Shown here in pieces: positions 38,980 to 48,635 of a stretch of 64,000 nt of DNA. The position numbers and the translations under genes were made by a program. Below the pieces are notes generated by a model. The model was not told where the DNA came from and searched no databases. It worked only from the letters and a program-made list of their open reading frames with translations. How positions within the stretch are numbered: the stretch's first letter is position 1; each line of letters begins with the position of its first letter. Source of the DNA: Verrucomicrobiia bacterium. GTDB taxonomy: Bacteria > Verrucomicrobiota > Verrucomicrobiia > Limisphaerales > UBA11358. The stretch lies in contig JANWKE010000075.1 of assembly GCA_025451535.1 (NCBI GenBank), forward strand, positions 62,001 through 126,000. Direction: 5' to 3'.

Positions 38980-39956
38980 GAAATCAACAGCTTGGTGCCT
39001 TCAAAGTCAAAACGGAAGCGGACTTCCTTGAGGCCTGCTTCACGCATGGCCTGTCGCAATTTCACCTTGTCCTCGGCGTAAAACATCAGAAATCCACCGC
39101 CGCCGGCACCGATGAGCTTGCCGCCCAGCGCACCGCTGGCCATCGCCCGGTCATACCACTCATTTATCTTCGGATTGGTCATGCCACCACTGCGTTGTTT
39201 TTTACGCTGCCAATGTACGTCCATGAGCCGGGCAAACTCCCGGAGATTTCCGGACTCAAGCGCGCGCTGGCTTTGCAGACCGAGCTCCTTGACGAAGTGC
39301 AGGTTTTCAATCATGGCCGCATCCGCCTGCTTTGATTTTTGATCCTGCTCCTTCAAAATAGTCGAGGCCGAACGGGAATAACCGGTGAAGAACAGCAGCA
39401 GATTGTCTTCCAAATTATCACGCGTCTCATCGGAAATCTTCAACGGCCACGCCTCCACTTTGCCATCCGGCAAAAAATTGAAACAGGTGACCCCGCCGTA
39501 AGCGGCGATGTATTGGTCCTGTTTGCCAATCGGCGCCTTCAACCGGTCGAGTTCAACTTCGCACGCCTGGGCCGCCAGCTCCGCCGGGTGAACCAGATTT
39601 TTTTTATGGGCATGCAGTGCCTTGAGCAGCGCGGTTGTGAAGCTGCCGGAAGAACCAAGACCGGTTCCGGCCGGAATGTCCGCCATCGAAGTCAATTCCA
39701 GCGCATGACCAGCCATACCGACGAGCGCGAACGCTTCGCGAAGAATCGGGTGTTTCAATGTTGTCGCGTCCGGTACCCGCTCCAACTCCGAATACTTCAC
39801 GATCAAATCCGACACGAACGTGTCGTGCAACGTAATATAGACGTATTTATCAATCGCCGCCGCGATGAGGAAGCCACCGAACTTTTCATAGTAGGACGGC
39901 AAATCCGTCCCGCCGCCACCGAGGGTAACGCGAAGGGGAGAGCGTGCGATAATCAT
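38976..39956 (-). CDS. GHMP sugar kinase (HddA-like heptose-7-phosphate kinase)
   Basis: MIIARSPLRVTLGGGGTDLPSYYEKFGGFLIAAAIDKYVYITLH; DIPAGTGLGSSGSFTTALLKAL; LIGAGGGGFLMFYA. Confidence 0.88.
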   Translation of the reverse strand: MIIARSPLRVTLGGGGTDLPSYYEKFGGFLIAAAIDKYVYITLHDTFVSDLIVKYSELERVPDATTLKHPILREAFALVGMAGHALELTSMADIPAGTGLGSSGSFTTALLKALHAHKKNLVHPAELAAQACEVELDRLKAPIGKQDQYIAAYGGVTCFNFLPDGKVEAWPLKISDETRDNLEDNLLLFFTGYSRSASTILKEQDQKSKQADAAMIENLHFVKELGLQSQRALESGNLREFARLMDVHWQRKKQRSGGMTNPKINEWYDRAMASGALGGKLIGAGGGGFLMFYAEDKVKLRQAMREAGLKEVRFRFDFEGTKLLIS

Positions 39957-39996
39957 TTCAAATTGGGCTGTTACGTCCGGGTTCTCGGACTAGGAT

Positions 39997-41004
39997 TTAG
40001 AGTTTTGGCGGCGCGGAGTCAAAGGTAATTCCACTTTGCCGGTAAATTTTGCCGACGACTTGAAGCGTGGCTTTAGCCTCCTTTAATCCCGCATCCGGTT
40101 TCCGCTGCAACTGGATATCCTTTTCAAATTCGGTCATTTCGATCCGCCATGATTCGTCGGGACCGGGAAATTCGTAAACCTGCGTATCGGGAATGCCCAT
40201 CTCCGGCTTCATCTGGTAGTGATACAGTTTTTCGATGCCGTAACTGCCGCCCAGCCCTTCGATGTGCAGCTTCGTGTTACGGCCGTAAATCTCGAATGAG
40301 AAAAGATTTTTCCACTCTGTGCAACTGACGTGCAGCCACGCGGTCTGACCTTTGGCCGTTCGCAGACTCAAAAATGCGTTGTCATCCACCGGCATCTTCC
40401 AGAAATAGGTCGTGGCGTAGCCGTCAATTTTTTGGAAATCGCCAAGAAACCAGTGCGCCAAATCAATCAGGTGGATACCCTGGTCAATCAATTCACCGCC
40501 GCCGGAAAGTTTCGGATTCGCGCGCCACTCCTTGTCGTAGCCAACCCGCCCGCCGTGACCGTAGCGGGCGCGGACGAACATCAATTCGCCCATCACGCCG
40601 GATTCAAAAATCTCCCGCGCCTTGAGGAACGCCGGATGATAGCGATGATTGAAGCCGACACGGACGCAAACGCCGTGTTTTTTGGCCAGTGCGATTAACC
40701 CATCAATCTGCTTCGCGGAAACGCCCGCCGGTTTTTCCACGAGTACAGGTTTGCCCGCGCGAATCGCGGCGGCGGAAACTTCGGCGAGAGCGGCATTGAC
40801 GGTTGCCACAATCACCGCGTCCACCTGCGAACTCACGACAGCTTGTTTGAAATCGACAACCGGCCGGCCGGCCGCGGCCAGCCTCACAAGTTCTTCGGCT
40901 CGGGCGAGATTCGTGTCACAGGCAACCGCGAGCCGTGAACCCGCCGGCAATCCTGCCAGCCGCTTTTTCCCAATCAATCCGCAACCGATAATGGCGTAGT
41001 TCAT
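39997..41004 (-). CDS. Gfo/Idh/MocA-family oxidoreductase
   Basis: MNYAIIGCGLIGKKRLAGL...KPVLVEKPAGVSAKQIDGLIALAKKHGVCVRVGFNHRYHPAF. Confidence 0.92.
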   Translation of the reverse strand: MNYAIIGCGLIGKKRLAGLPAGSRLAVACDTNLARAEELVRLAAAGRPVVDFKQAVVSSQVDAVIVATVNAALAEVSAAAIRAGKPVLVEKPAGVSAKQIDGLIALAKKHGVCVRVGFNHRYHPAFLKAREIFESGVMGELMFVRARYGHGGRVGYDKEWRANPKLSGGGELIDQGIHLIDLAHWFLGDFQKIDGYATTYFWKMPVDDNAFLSLRTAKGQTAWLHVSCTEWKNLFSFEIYGRNTKLHIEGLGGSYGIEKLYHYQMKPEMGIPDTQVYEFPGPDESWRIEMTEFEKDIQLQRKPDAGLKEAKATLQVVGKIYRQSGITFDSAPPKL

Positions 41005-41864
41005 TTGTCGCCCCAGGTTTTACCGCGGTCCTTTGGCGCAATGCGGCGCAACGTGTAAATGTCGCTGTTCAAGTCATTCTTGAATTCGTGCAATTTTTCC
41101 CACGGATCCCATTGCGCGCTGATGAGTTTGCCGGTAATGCCGTCGCTCTCCGCGCTGGCGAGATAAACCGCGAGCCGCGCGCCGAGTTCCAACGGCGTCG
41201 CGCCCTTTTCCTTCCACTGCCTGTTCTTCTCGATAAAAGCGGCGCCGACCTTTTCCGGCCCGGCGGCGAGCACCTCATCCACGAGCCGTGTTGCCAGCGC
41301 GCCCGGTGCGATCGCATTCACGTCCACGTGAAACGGCTTCAACTCCTCGGCCAGGGTCTCGGCGAGGCGGACGACGGCGGCCTTTGACGCAGCGTAGGAG
41401 CTGATGTTCGGCAGTGGATTCGTTGCGCCTCCGCCGGAAAGAACCATGATTTTGCCCCGACCGGTTTTTTTGAAATACGGAATGACGGCACGGCACGGCA
41501 GCAAAACGCCGCAGAGATTGATGTCCAGCGCGCGACGCCATTCAACGAGCGAAACGGATTCCGTCGGTCCCATCGGTCCGTAAACGCCGGCGTTCAGCAC
41601 GAGCGCCTGGAGCGAACCCAGTTCGCGCACTGCGAAGGCAACAAGTTCATTGGCCTGCCCTTCATTTGATACATCGCAGGTTTTCGCCAAAACCTTCTGC
41701 GCGGAGAATTTGGTCGCCAGTTCATCGCGGGTGGCGAGCAATTCCTTTTCGCCACGGGCGCAAAGGACGACACTCGCACCTTCGCGCAGGAAATGCTCAG
41801 CGATGGCTTTGCCGAGTCCCTGGCTGCCGCCGGTGATGAGCGCGTTGACGTTTTTCAGTTTCAT
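41001..41864 (-). CDS. Short-chain dehydrogenase/reductase
   Basis: NALITGGSQGLGKAIAEHFLREGASVVLCAR; SSYAASKAAVVRLAETLAEELKPFHVDVNAIAPGALATRL. Confidence 0.92.
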   Translation of the reverse strand: MKLKNVNALITGGSQGLGKAIAEHFLREGASVVLCARGEKELLATRDELATKFSAQKVLAKTCDVSNEGQANELVAFAVRELGSLQALVLNAGVYGPMGPTESVSLVEWRRALDINLCGVLLPCRAVIPYFKKTGRGKIMVLSGGGATNPLPNISSYAASKAAVVRLAETLAEELKPFHVDVNAIAPGALATRLVDEVLAAGPEKVGAAFIEKNRQWKEKGATPLELGARLAVYLASAESDGITGKLISAQWDPWEKLHEFKNDLNSDIYTLRRIAPKDRGKTWGDK

Positions 41865-43132
41865 TTTGCGCGTCCGACGGAAAGATGCTCGACCCCGGCG
41901 ATGCTTTTCAATTCCTTTTCCAGAAACCGGTTGGCGTCCACAAAAACCGGCTGTTTCATCGCCTGAACCGTTTTCGGCCAGTCAATCTGACGGAACTGCG
42001 GCCATTCGGTGCAAATGACGGTGGCGTCCGCGCCGTCCAAGGCGGCAGCGACATCGACTGCAAGTGAAACCTTGCTCAAATTGTTCGGCAGACTCTTCAC
42101 GGCCGGATCAAAAGCGGCCACCCTGGCGCCCGCCTTCAAAAGCTGTTGGCACAATTCAACCGCGGCGCTGCGGCGGAGCGTGTCGGTGCTTGTCGTGTAA
42201 GTCAGGCCCAGGACGGCGATTTTCCTGCCGCGCAGTTTTCCAAGACGCGACTGCAATCGCCGGAACGCCCAGCCGCGATGTAAATCGTTGCTCTGCTTGA
42301 TGGCCGGAATAACGGATATTTTTTCACCTTCGGCTTTGGCGAGTTTCGTTAAAGTCACCACATCGCGCGCGAGCGTGCCGCCGGCGAACGGCCCGCCGGG
42401 GCCGAGATACGCCTTCGGCCCGATGCGCGGCTCGCTCTTCAGCCCGGCGGAAACCTCCTTTGCGTCCGCGCCGACGTGCTCGCACAACCGCGCGATTTCG
42501 TTGATGAAGGTGATGGACAGCGCGAGGAACGAATTCAACGCATGCTTGACCATCTCCGCTGACTCAGAGCGCATGAACAAAATCTGCGACGTGAACGGCG
42601 CGAACAATTTTTCGAGCAGCGCCCTTTTGGTGCCGTCACGGATACCAACGATGACGCGCCCGGCCTTTTCAAACGCGTCAATCGCCTTGCCGAGCCGGAG
42701 ATTTTCCGGCGAGCAGGCGAAGTGAAATTGTGGGAATTTCTTTTCCAGCTTCGCGCATGCACCGACCGGCAATTGCGAGGAAATCAAAACCAGCGCATCT
42801 TCCGGCAAATGGGGCAGCGCCTTGCGAAGATTTGCCAAAACCGATTCCACGTCTGATTCGTCGTGCTCGTTCACGGGCGTGTCGTAACAAAGCCAGAGCA
42901 CGTCGGCATGGGCGCAGGCGATGGGCGCGTCGGCCGTGAATGAAAGTTTCCGGGCGGCAATCCCGGCGGCAATGAGTTCGTTAAGGCCCGGCTCAAACAA
43001 CGGCGCCTGGCCCTGGTTCAGCTTCGTAACGGTCACTGCATCGAAATCCAGGCCGGTGACCTGAAAATGTTTCGCGCAGCACGCAGCGGTGACGCAGCCG
43101 AGGTGCCAGAGGCCCTGGACGACAATCTTCAT
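41861..43132 (-). CDS. UDP-glucose/GDP-mannose dehydrogenase family protein
   Basis: MKIVVQGLWHLGCVTAACCAKHFQVTGLDFDAVTVTKLNQGQAPLFEPGLNELI; YLGPGGPFAGGTLARDV; VLGLTYTTSTDTLRRSAAVEL. Confidence 0.9.
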   Translation of the reverse strand: MKIVVQGLWHLGCVTAACCAKHFQVTGLDFDAVTVTKLNQGQAPLFEPGLNELIAAGIAARKLSFTADAPIACAHADVLWLCYDTPVNEHDESDVESVLANLRKALPHLPEDALVLISSQLPVGACAKLEKKFPQFHFACSPENLRLGKAIDAFEKAGRVIVGIRDGTKRALLEKLFAPFTSQILFMRSESAEMVKHALNSFLALSITFINEIARLCEHVGADAKEVSAGLKSEPRIGPKAYLGPGGPFAGGTLARDVVTLTKLAKAEGEKISVIPAIKQSNDLHRGWAFRRLQSRLGKLRGRKIAVLGLTYTTSTDTLRRSAAVELCQQLLKAGARVAAFDPAVKSLPNNLSKVSLAVDVAAALDGADATVICTEWPQFRQIDWPKTVQAMKQPVFVDANRFLEKELKSIAGVEHLSVGRAK

Positions 43133-44100
43133 CGTCGTTCGAGCACCCATTGGTTTTGCTGGAGCCATTGCAGCGTGCGAACAATGCCCTGTTCAATTGT
43201 CAGCGAAGTTTTCCAGCCGGTGGCACGGACTTTTTTTGTGTCGAGGAAAATGAACGGGTTGTCACCCACCCACCCTTTGTTGCCGCCGGAGTATTCAAGC
43301 CTGGGCTTAAGGCCAAGTGCGCTGCAAATAAAACCGACAGAATCGTTGACTTGAACGTATTCATCCGTTCCCAGGTTATAAGTCTCCACGCGGTGTTTCG
43401 CCTTCTTCGCCATGCCTTGCGCAATAACGTGGAGCATCGCCGCGAGACAATCGCCGATGTAGAGGTAGGATTTTTTCTGCATACCATCGCCGAGGATTTT
43501 CAAGCAGTCGGGGTGAGCGGTTAGTTGTTTGTAAAAATCCAGGACATGGCCATGCGTGTAACGTTCGCCGAGAATTGAAACAAACCGGAAAATGTATCCC
43601 TCAAAACCGTAGCCTTCGCAGTAAGCATGGATGAATCCTTCACAAGCCAGTTTCGAGGCTCCATAAAGCGAAGTTTGCACGGGAAACGGCGCATTTTCCG
43701 GTGTCGGGATGATTTCCGACTCTCCATAAACGCTGCCGGTGGAGCTGAAGGCGATGCCCTTGATATTGTTGGTGCGCATGGCTTCGAGCACGTTGAAAGT
43801 GGCTACGGCATTTTGTTGAAAATCCTTATGCGGGTGGTCAAGGCCGAATCGCACATCGGCGTTGGCAGCCAGATGAAAAACAAAATCGCAGCCAGCCATT
43901 GCGCGAGTCAGGGCGGACAAATCCAGGCAGTCCCCTTCGATGAGTTTGAACCTTGAATGAGCGCGCGCCGTCTGAAGAAATTCCTGTTGTCCGGTGGAGA
44001 AATTGTCCCAGCCAACGACCTTCTTGCCATCGCTCAAAAGCCGATCCACCAGGTTACTGCCAATGAAACCAGCCGCACCGGTGACAAAAACTTTTTCCAT
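43129..44100 (-). CDS. NAD-dependent sugar epimerase/dehydratase
   Basis: VFVTGAAGFIGSNLVDRLLSDGKKVVGWDNFSTG; SLYGASKLACEGFIHAYCEGYGF. Confidence 0.92.
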   Translation of the reverse strand: MEKVFVTGAAGFIGSNLVDRLLSDGKKVVGWDNFSTGQQEFLQTARAHSRFKLIEGDCLDLSALTRAMAGCDFVFHLAANADVRFGLDHPHKDFQQNAVATFNVLEAMRTNNIKGIAFSSTGSVYGESEIIPTPENAPFPVQTSLYGASKLACEGFIHAYCEGYGFEGYIFRFVSILGERYTHGHVLDFYKQLTAHPDCLKILGDGMQKKSYLYIGDCLAAMLHVIAQGMAKKAKHRVETYNLGTDEYVQVNDSVGFICSALGLKPRLEYSGGNKGWVGDNPFIFLDTKKVRATGWKTSLTIEQGIVRTLQWLQQNQWVLERR

Positions 44101-44295
44101 GATTGGGCGGGAAGCTTAATGCGGACGGGCAAAGTTCGCCAGTGTTTTTGAAAGCCGCAGCGGCCCGTACCGTTCTGAAGAAAATTCCGGCGATCGCGGC
44201 TGAAAGCGCTCCAGCTTTCCTTGACAGCCGCCGCCGCTCTTTTTAGCGTTCGCAACAGTGAATTTCAAAAATCATGGGCTCCAAAATCCTCGCGC

Positions 44296-45537
44296 ATGAA
44301 AAATGTCTGGCGCAGCGGAATCATTTTTACGGCAATCAGTTTCCTGACCAGCATCGTCTTTTATCTGTTCCAAATGATCGTCAGCCGGCAATTTCGCAAT
44401 GCTCCGGGCGAGTTCGGGCTGATGAACAACACCATCACCTTCATTGGTTTCCTCGCTCTTCCGCTGCCCATGGCCACGCAAGCGGTCACGCATTACATCG
44501 CGCGTTTTCATTTCGGCGGCGATGACGCGCGCCTGCACGGGCTGCTGGCCGGCTGCCGTAAATTCCTTTTCCACATCACGATCGTCGGTTCGGTCATCGC
44601 CCTCATTCTCGTCCGGCCGCTGGGCGATTTTTTTCACGTCTCGCGGACCAGTCTCACGTTCATCGCCCTCGCTTGCGTCCTCGGCGGACTTTGGGCGTCG
44701 TATGTGACGGCGCTCTGCCAGGGACTGGGCTGGTTCAAGCGATTGGCCTTGATTGGCTTGCTCGGCGCAACCGCGCGGGTTTTGTTCGGCTGGCCGACCA
44801 CGCATTTTCAACCCGTCGCCGAATGGGGCGTGCTCGCGTCGGCGGCGATGTTGCTGCCCAATTTAATCCTGCTGTTCTGGCGCAAGGAATTCCCCCGCCG
44901 GACCGATGTGGCAACGTCTCCGTGGACTTCGGAATTTGTCCGGTTTCTCATCGTCAGCGCCGCCTATGTCATCGGTTCAAACCTCTTCAATCTCGGGGAC
45001 AATCTCGTGGCGCAACGATATTTTTCCAATGCTGATCGCGATGCCTATTCCGTCGCCGAAAAACTGGCGGTGGCCCTGCCGACCGCGGTTGGACCGCTCC
45101 TGATTGTTTTGTTTACGCACCGTTCCAGCCATCATCACGCTGACGCGCGGCTGGAACAATTGAAACTGGCCGGCCTTTATGCCGCCGGGCTGGTTTCCGG
45201 GGCGGTTTGCCTTTTTCTGCTGCGAAAATTTTGCGTGCATCTTTTGAATCCCAACACGCCGGAAGCCGCCACGATGGTTGGCCGCCTCTCCCTGACCATG
45301 ATTTTCGCCGGGTTGCTGCAATTGCTCGGCATCTGGTCGCTCGCCAGCCGCTGGTTGAAGATCTCGCTGCTCTACGGTGGCCTTGGACTCGTTTATTGGG
45401 CGCTATTGCTGTACTTTGGTAAATCGCCCGCAAACCTGTTGTACGTGATGCCCATAACCGCCGGAACCGCCTGTGGAATTCTATTCCTTGTCTGGCTCAT
45501 GACGATGCGCCGGCATAGATCCATTCCACAAAGCTGA
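44296..45537 (+). CDS. Polysaccharide/lipid flippase (Wzx/MurJ-superfamily-like)
   Basis: Multi-TM; MKNVWRSGIIFTAISFLTSIVFYLFQMIVSRQFRNAPGEFGLMNNTITFIGFLALPLPMATQAVTHYIARF. Confidence 0.75.
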   Translation: MKNVWRSGIIFTAISFLTSIVFYLFQMIVSRQFRNAPGEFGLMNNTITFIGFLALPLPMATQAVTHYIARFHFGGDDARLHGLLAGCRKFLFHITIVGSVIALILVRPLGDFFHVSRTSLTFIALACVLGGLWASYVTALCQGLGWFKRLALIGLLGATARVLFGWPTTHFQPVAEWGVLASAAMLLPNLILLFWRKEFPRRTDVATSPWTSEFVRFLIVSAAYVIGSNLFNLGDNLVAQRYFSNADRDAYSVAEKLAVALPTAVGPLLIVLFTHRSSHHHADARLEQLKLAGLYAAGLVSGAVCLFLLRKFCVHLLNPNTPEAATMVGRLSLTMIFAGLLQLLGIWSLASRWLKISLLYGGLGLVYWALLLYFGKSPANLLYVMPITAGTACGILFLVWLMTMRRHRSIPQS

Positions 45538-45573
45538 TTTGAATTTGCCGCCGGTTTCGGTCAGACTCGCCTC

Positions 45574-46587
45574 ATGCCGTCCGGTCCGGAAAATCTACCG
45601 CGCGTCAGTTTCATCATGCCGACACTCAATGTTGAGATGTTGCTGGATAATGCCCTGTCATCGATCGCAAACCAGACCTACTCGCGCAACCGATACGAAA
45701 TTCTGCTGGCTGATGCACATTCGACCGACCGGACGCGCGAAATCGCCACAAAATACGGCGCGAGGGTCCTCGACGATGACGGCAAAAACATGGAGGAAGG
45801 CAAACGGCTCGCACTCCGCCACGCCACCGGCGAATACGTCGTCTTCATGGATGCCGATAATGAAATCACCCATCCCGATTATATTGAACTCGCCGTGAAA
45901 GCCTTGTCAGCAAACCCACAAGCACTCGGGGTGGAGGGCTATTATTTGCCATCGCCGAAAATGAGTTCGTTCTGCACCTACCTGACGCATCGACTGCACA
46001 TCAGCGATCCGATTGCCTGGTTGATGAGTACGAAACCAAGGCTCGTGGCGCGCGATGGGGAAGCAGAACGCTGGACGTTGCCGAGTAATTCGCTTTCTTA
46101 CCCGCTCGGCGCGAACGGCTTCGTCTTTCGCCGCGCAGATTTGGGATCGGTGAAGGTGGACGAACAATTCCAGGATACCCACGCGGCGTTGTACCTCATG
46201 CGGGCAGGCAAACGCGAATGGTTGCGGATCCGCGGGCGGGGAGTACATCATTATTATGTGCAAACCTGGTGGGGGTTCGTACAAAAACGCCGTCGGGCCA
46301 CCGTGCATTTCCTGCGCGTGCAGGAAGAAGCCAGGACGAATTGGATGAAGGAAAAACCGCGGGTGCCGCTCTGGCTGGCAGCGGTTTATTGCGTCACCTG
46401 GATCGGTCCACTCTGGCATACCCTCTGCGGTTTAATTGGTGACCGCGATTTGTGCTGGCTCTGGCACACGCCCGCGTGCCTGGCCAGTGTTTTCGGCGAT
46501 GCCTGGGGCGTGTGGACTTATAAACGGCGCGGCAAGGGAAAAAAGCTGATTGCCGAATTACAGGTGAAACAAACCTTGAAGCGGTGA
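45574..46587 (+). CDS. Glycosyltransferase family 2
   Basis: PRVSFIMPTLNVEMLLDNALSSIANQTYSRNRYEILLADAHSTDRTREIATKYGARVLDDDGKNMEEGKRLALRHATGEYVVFMDADNE. Confidence 0.9.
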   Translation: MPSGPENLPRVSFIMPTLNVEMLLDNALSSIANQTYSRNRYEILLADAHSTDRTREIATKYGARVLDDDGKNMEEGKRLALRHATGEYVVFMDADNEITHPDYIELAVKALSANPQALGVEGYYLPSPKMSSFCTYLTHRLHISDPIAWLMSTKPRLVARDGEAERWTLPSNSLSYPLGANGFVFRRADLGSVKVDEQFQDTHAALYLMRAGKREWLRIRGRGVHHYYVQTWWGFVQKRRRATVHFLRVQEEARTNWMKEKPRVPLWLAAVYCVTWIGPLWHTLCGLIGDRDLCWLWHTPACLASVFGDAWGVWTYKRRGKGKKLIAELQVKQTLKR

Positions 46588-47786
46588 ACCCCACGACACA
46601 TTTTGTGCGCGGAAAAATCCATTTCATCTCCAACGGTATTTTCAGCACCAGGATTGCCGGAGGCGATGTTCATTTTCTAAAACTGGCTGCAGCGGCCGGA
46701 CGCGCAGGCTACGAGCTGAATTTTTTTGGTGGTCATGCGCTGGCAGAGGTCATTGCCCGACACAATCTGCCAGGGTCAGTAACCCTGACGGACGACCGCA
46801 CCATGAACGAAGTGAATCAAGGCGCACTGGGTGGCCAGGTAGCCATGTTCCGCGACTTTTATCGGCGTTACCGGCGTAGCTTGCAGCTACTCCATCAAAT
46901 CGCACCGGATGACTTTGCCTACGCCGCGAGCGACTACTGGTTCGATGTATTGCCGGTCGTCCGCTGCCCCGCACGCCGCAAGCTGATGGTACTTCACATG
47001 GAAGCGCCCCGGCTTGGCCAGATTATCATGCGCAGCCGTCCCGACGTTGATCCGCTGCGTCTGGCATCGCTGCATTACTGGGCCAGCCAGCGATGGTCGC
47101 TGCGCCGTTTTGCCAAATGCAAAACCAAGCGTCTTTTGTATCTGCACCCACTCATGGAGCCACGTCTTCGCAAATCAGGCGTGCGTGACAACGAGGTAAC
47201 TTTAATATCCTACGGACTGGACGTTGCCGCTACAGACGCCGTACCAGCCCAAACGCGCACTTACGACGCCGTCTGGATCGGCCGTGTGCATCGACAAAAA
47301 GGCATTGATGACCTGCTGGCCACACTCGCTTACCTCGCCCCGCGGTTGGGAAATTTTCGCGCCGTTTTAATTGGCAATGTGCGCGAGGGGATTTTGCCGC
47401 ACGTGAAGAAGTTCGGCATTGAAAAAAATGTGGAGTTCAGCGGTTTTGTCAGTGAAATGGAAAAAATCCGTATATTCAAAGCCAGCCGTGTTTTTCTGAT
47501 GCCGAGCAAACACGAGGGGAGCCCGCGCGTCATTGGCGAGAGCCTCGTTGCCGGCACACCGGTTGTGGCTTACGACATTCCCAATTACCGCCCATTGTTT
47601 GATGACCTCGTCCGTTACGCGCCGCCATTCAAGCTTGAGGCTTTTCAGCAAACCGCCGAGCGTGAAATACAGGAAATGCGCGCCGGTAAAAATTATCTGG
47701 ATACTCGTAATCTGGCTGATTTCAAACGTGAGAATTCCTGGGAGGCGACCCGGGGGAAATTCATCCAGACCCTGGAAAGCCTGTAA
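46584..47786 (+). CDS. Glycosyltransferase family 4 (GT-B), GTG start
   Basis: YDAVWIGRVHRQKGIDDLLATLAYLAPRLGNFRAVLIGNVREGI...RVFLMPSKHEGSPRVIGESLVAGTPVVAYDIPNYRPLF. Confidence 0.88.
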   Translation: MNPTTHFVRGKIHFISNGIFSTRIAGGDVHFLKLAAAAGRAGYELNFFGGHALAEVIARHNLPGSVTLTDDRTMNEVNQGALGGQVAMFRDFYRRYRRSLQLLHQIAPDDFAYAASDYWFDVLPVVRCPARRKLMVLHMEAPRLGQIIMRSRPDVDPLRLASLHYWASQRWSLRRFAKCKTKRLLYLHPLMEPRLRKSGVRDNEVTLISYGLDVAATDAVPAQTRTYDAVWIGRVHRQKGIDDLLATLAYLAPRLGNFRAVLIGNVREGILPHVKKFGIEKNVEFSGFVSEMEKIRIFKASRVFLMPSKHEGSPRVIGESLVAGTPVVAYDIPNYRPLFDDLVRYAPPFKLEAFQQTAEREIQEMRAGKNYLDTRNLADFKRENSWEATRGKFIQTLESL

Positions 47787-47867
47787 AATACCGACCCAAA
47801 AACGAAATCCGGATTGCATGCGGGATCGGCGCTGAAACAGTACTTTCCTTTTGGCAAAATTTGAGAT

Positions 47868-48623
47868 TTGATGACGCGAAACTCTATGTTCAGAAATCTG
47901 TCTTTTCGATTCAGGAAATTCTTGTTCAAAGGTGTGGTTCTGGCATCGCTGATCGCACGGCATGGTTTGAATTTTACGCGAATTCAGGAACTTAAGAACA
48001 TCCCTTTGGAACGCCAGCGTCGCGCCCTGGCCACGACCGTTGATTTTGTGGAAAGGAATTTACGCCTGGTGGATTCGACGGGATCAAAAACGGAATTGTT
48101 GACCAGGGCTTTCAAACGGGCAGAAGTTTCAGGGAACCGGCTCGTCTGCGAGTTCGGTGTTTTCACGGGCGTGTCCATTAATCACATTGCAAAAATGACC
48201 GAACAACGCGTCTTCGGTTTCGATTCTTTTGAAGGATTGCCCGAACGCTGGTGGGATGGCTGGAAGATTGGTGCGTTTGCCGTTCCTAAACTCCCCAGGG
48301 TCCGCGGGAATGTCACGCTGGTTAAAGGTTGGTTCAACGAAACGCTGCCTGGTTTCCTGAAGGAGAATCCCGGCAACGTCGGTTTCCTTCACGTGGACAG
48401 CGACCTCTATTCGTCTGCCAAAACCATCTTTGAATTGCTCGAACCGCGACTAAAACCCGGCGCCGTCATCGTGTTTGACGAGTATTTCAATTATCCCGAA
48501 TGGGAACAGGGCGAACATAAGGCGTTCACGGAATTTTTGGGGCGGACGGGTTATTCGGTTGAATACATTGGCTATGCCCGCAATGAAGAACAGTTGGCCG
48601 TCATTTTAAGGGAGAACAAGTAA
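47868..48623 (+). CDS. TylF-like class I SAM methyltransferase
   Basis: LVCEFGVFTGVSINHIAKMTEQRVFGFDSFEGLPERW...GNVGFLHVDSDLYSSAKTIFELLEPRLKPGAVIVFDEYFNYP. Confidence 0.82.
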   Translation: MMTRNSMFRNLSFRFRKFLFKGVVLASLIARHGLNFTRIQELKNIPLERQRRALATTVDFVERNLRLVDSTGSKTELLTRAFKRAEVSGNRLVCEFGVFTGVSINHIAKMTEQRVFGFDSFEGLPERWWDGWKIGAFAVPKLPRVRGNVTLVKGWFNETLPGFLKENPGNVGFLHVDSDLYSSAKTIFELLEPRLKPGAVIVFDEYFNYPEWEQGEHKAFTEFLGRTGYSVEYIGYARNEEQLAVILRENK

Positions 48624-48635
48624 CCAATCGAATTT

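Noticed and set aside
46876-46890. GTAGCTTGCAGCTAC palindrome resembling a mini-REP
   Set aside because: Short, encodes ordinary residues (RSLQLL) in a conserved GT-B context and lacks the 24-nt GTAG-stem-GTRA architecture; likely chance.
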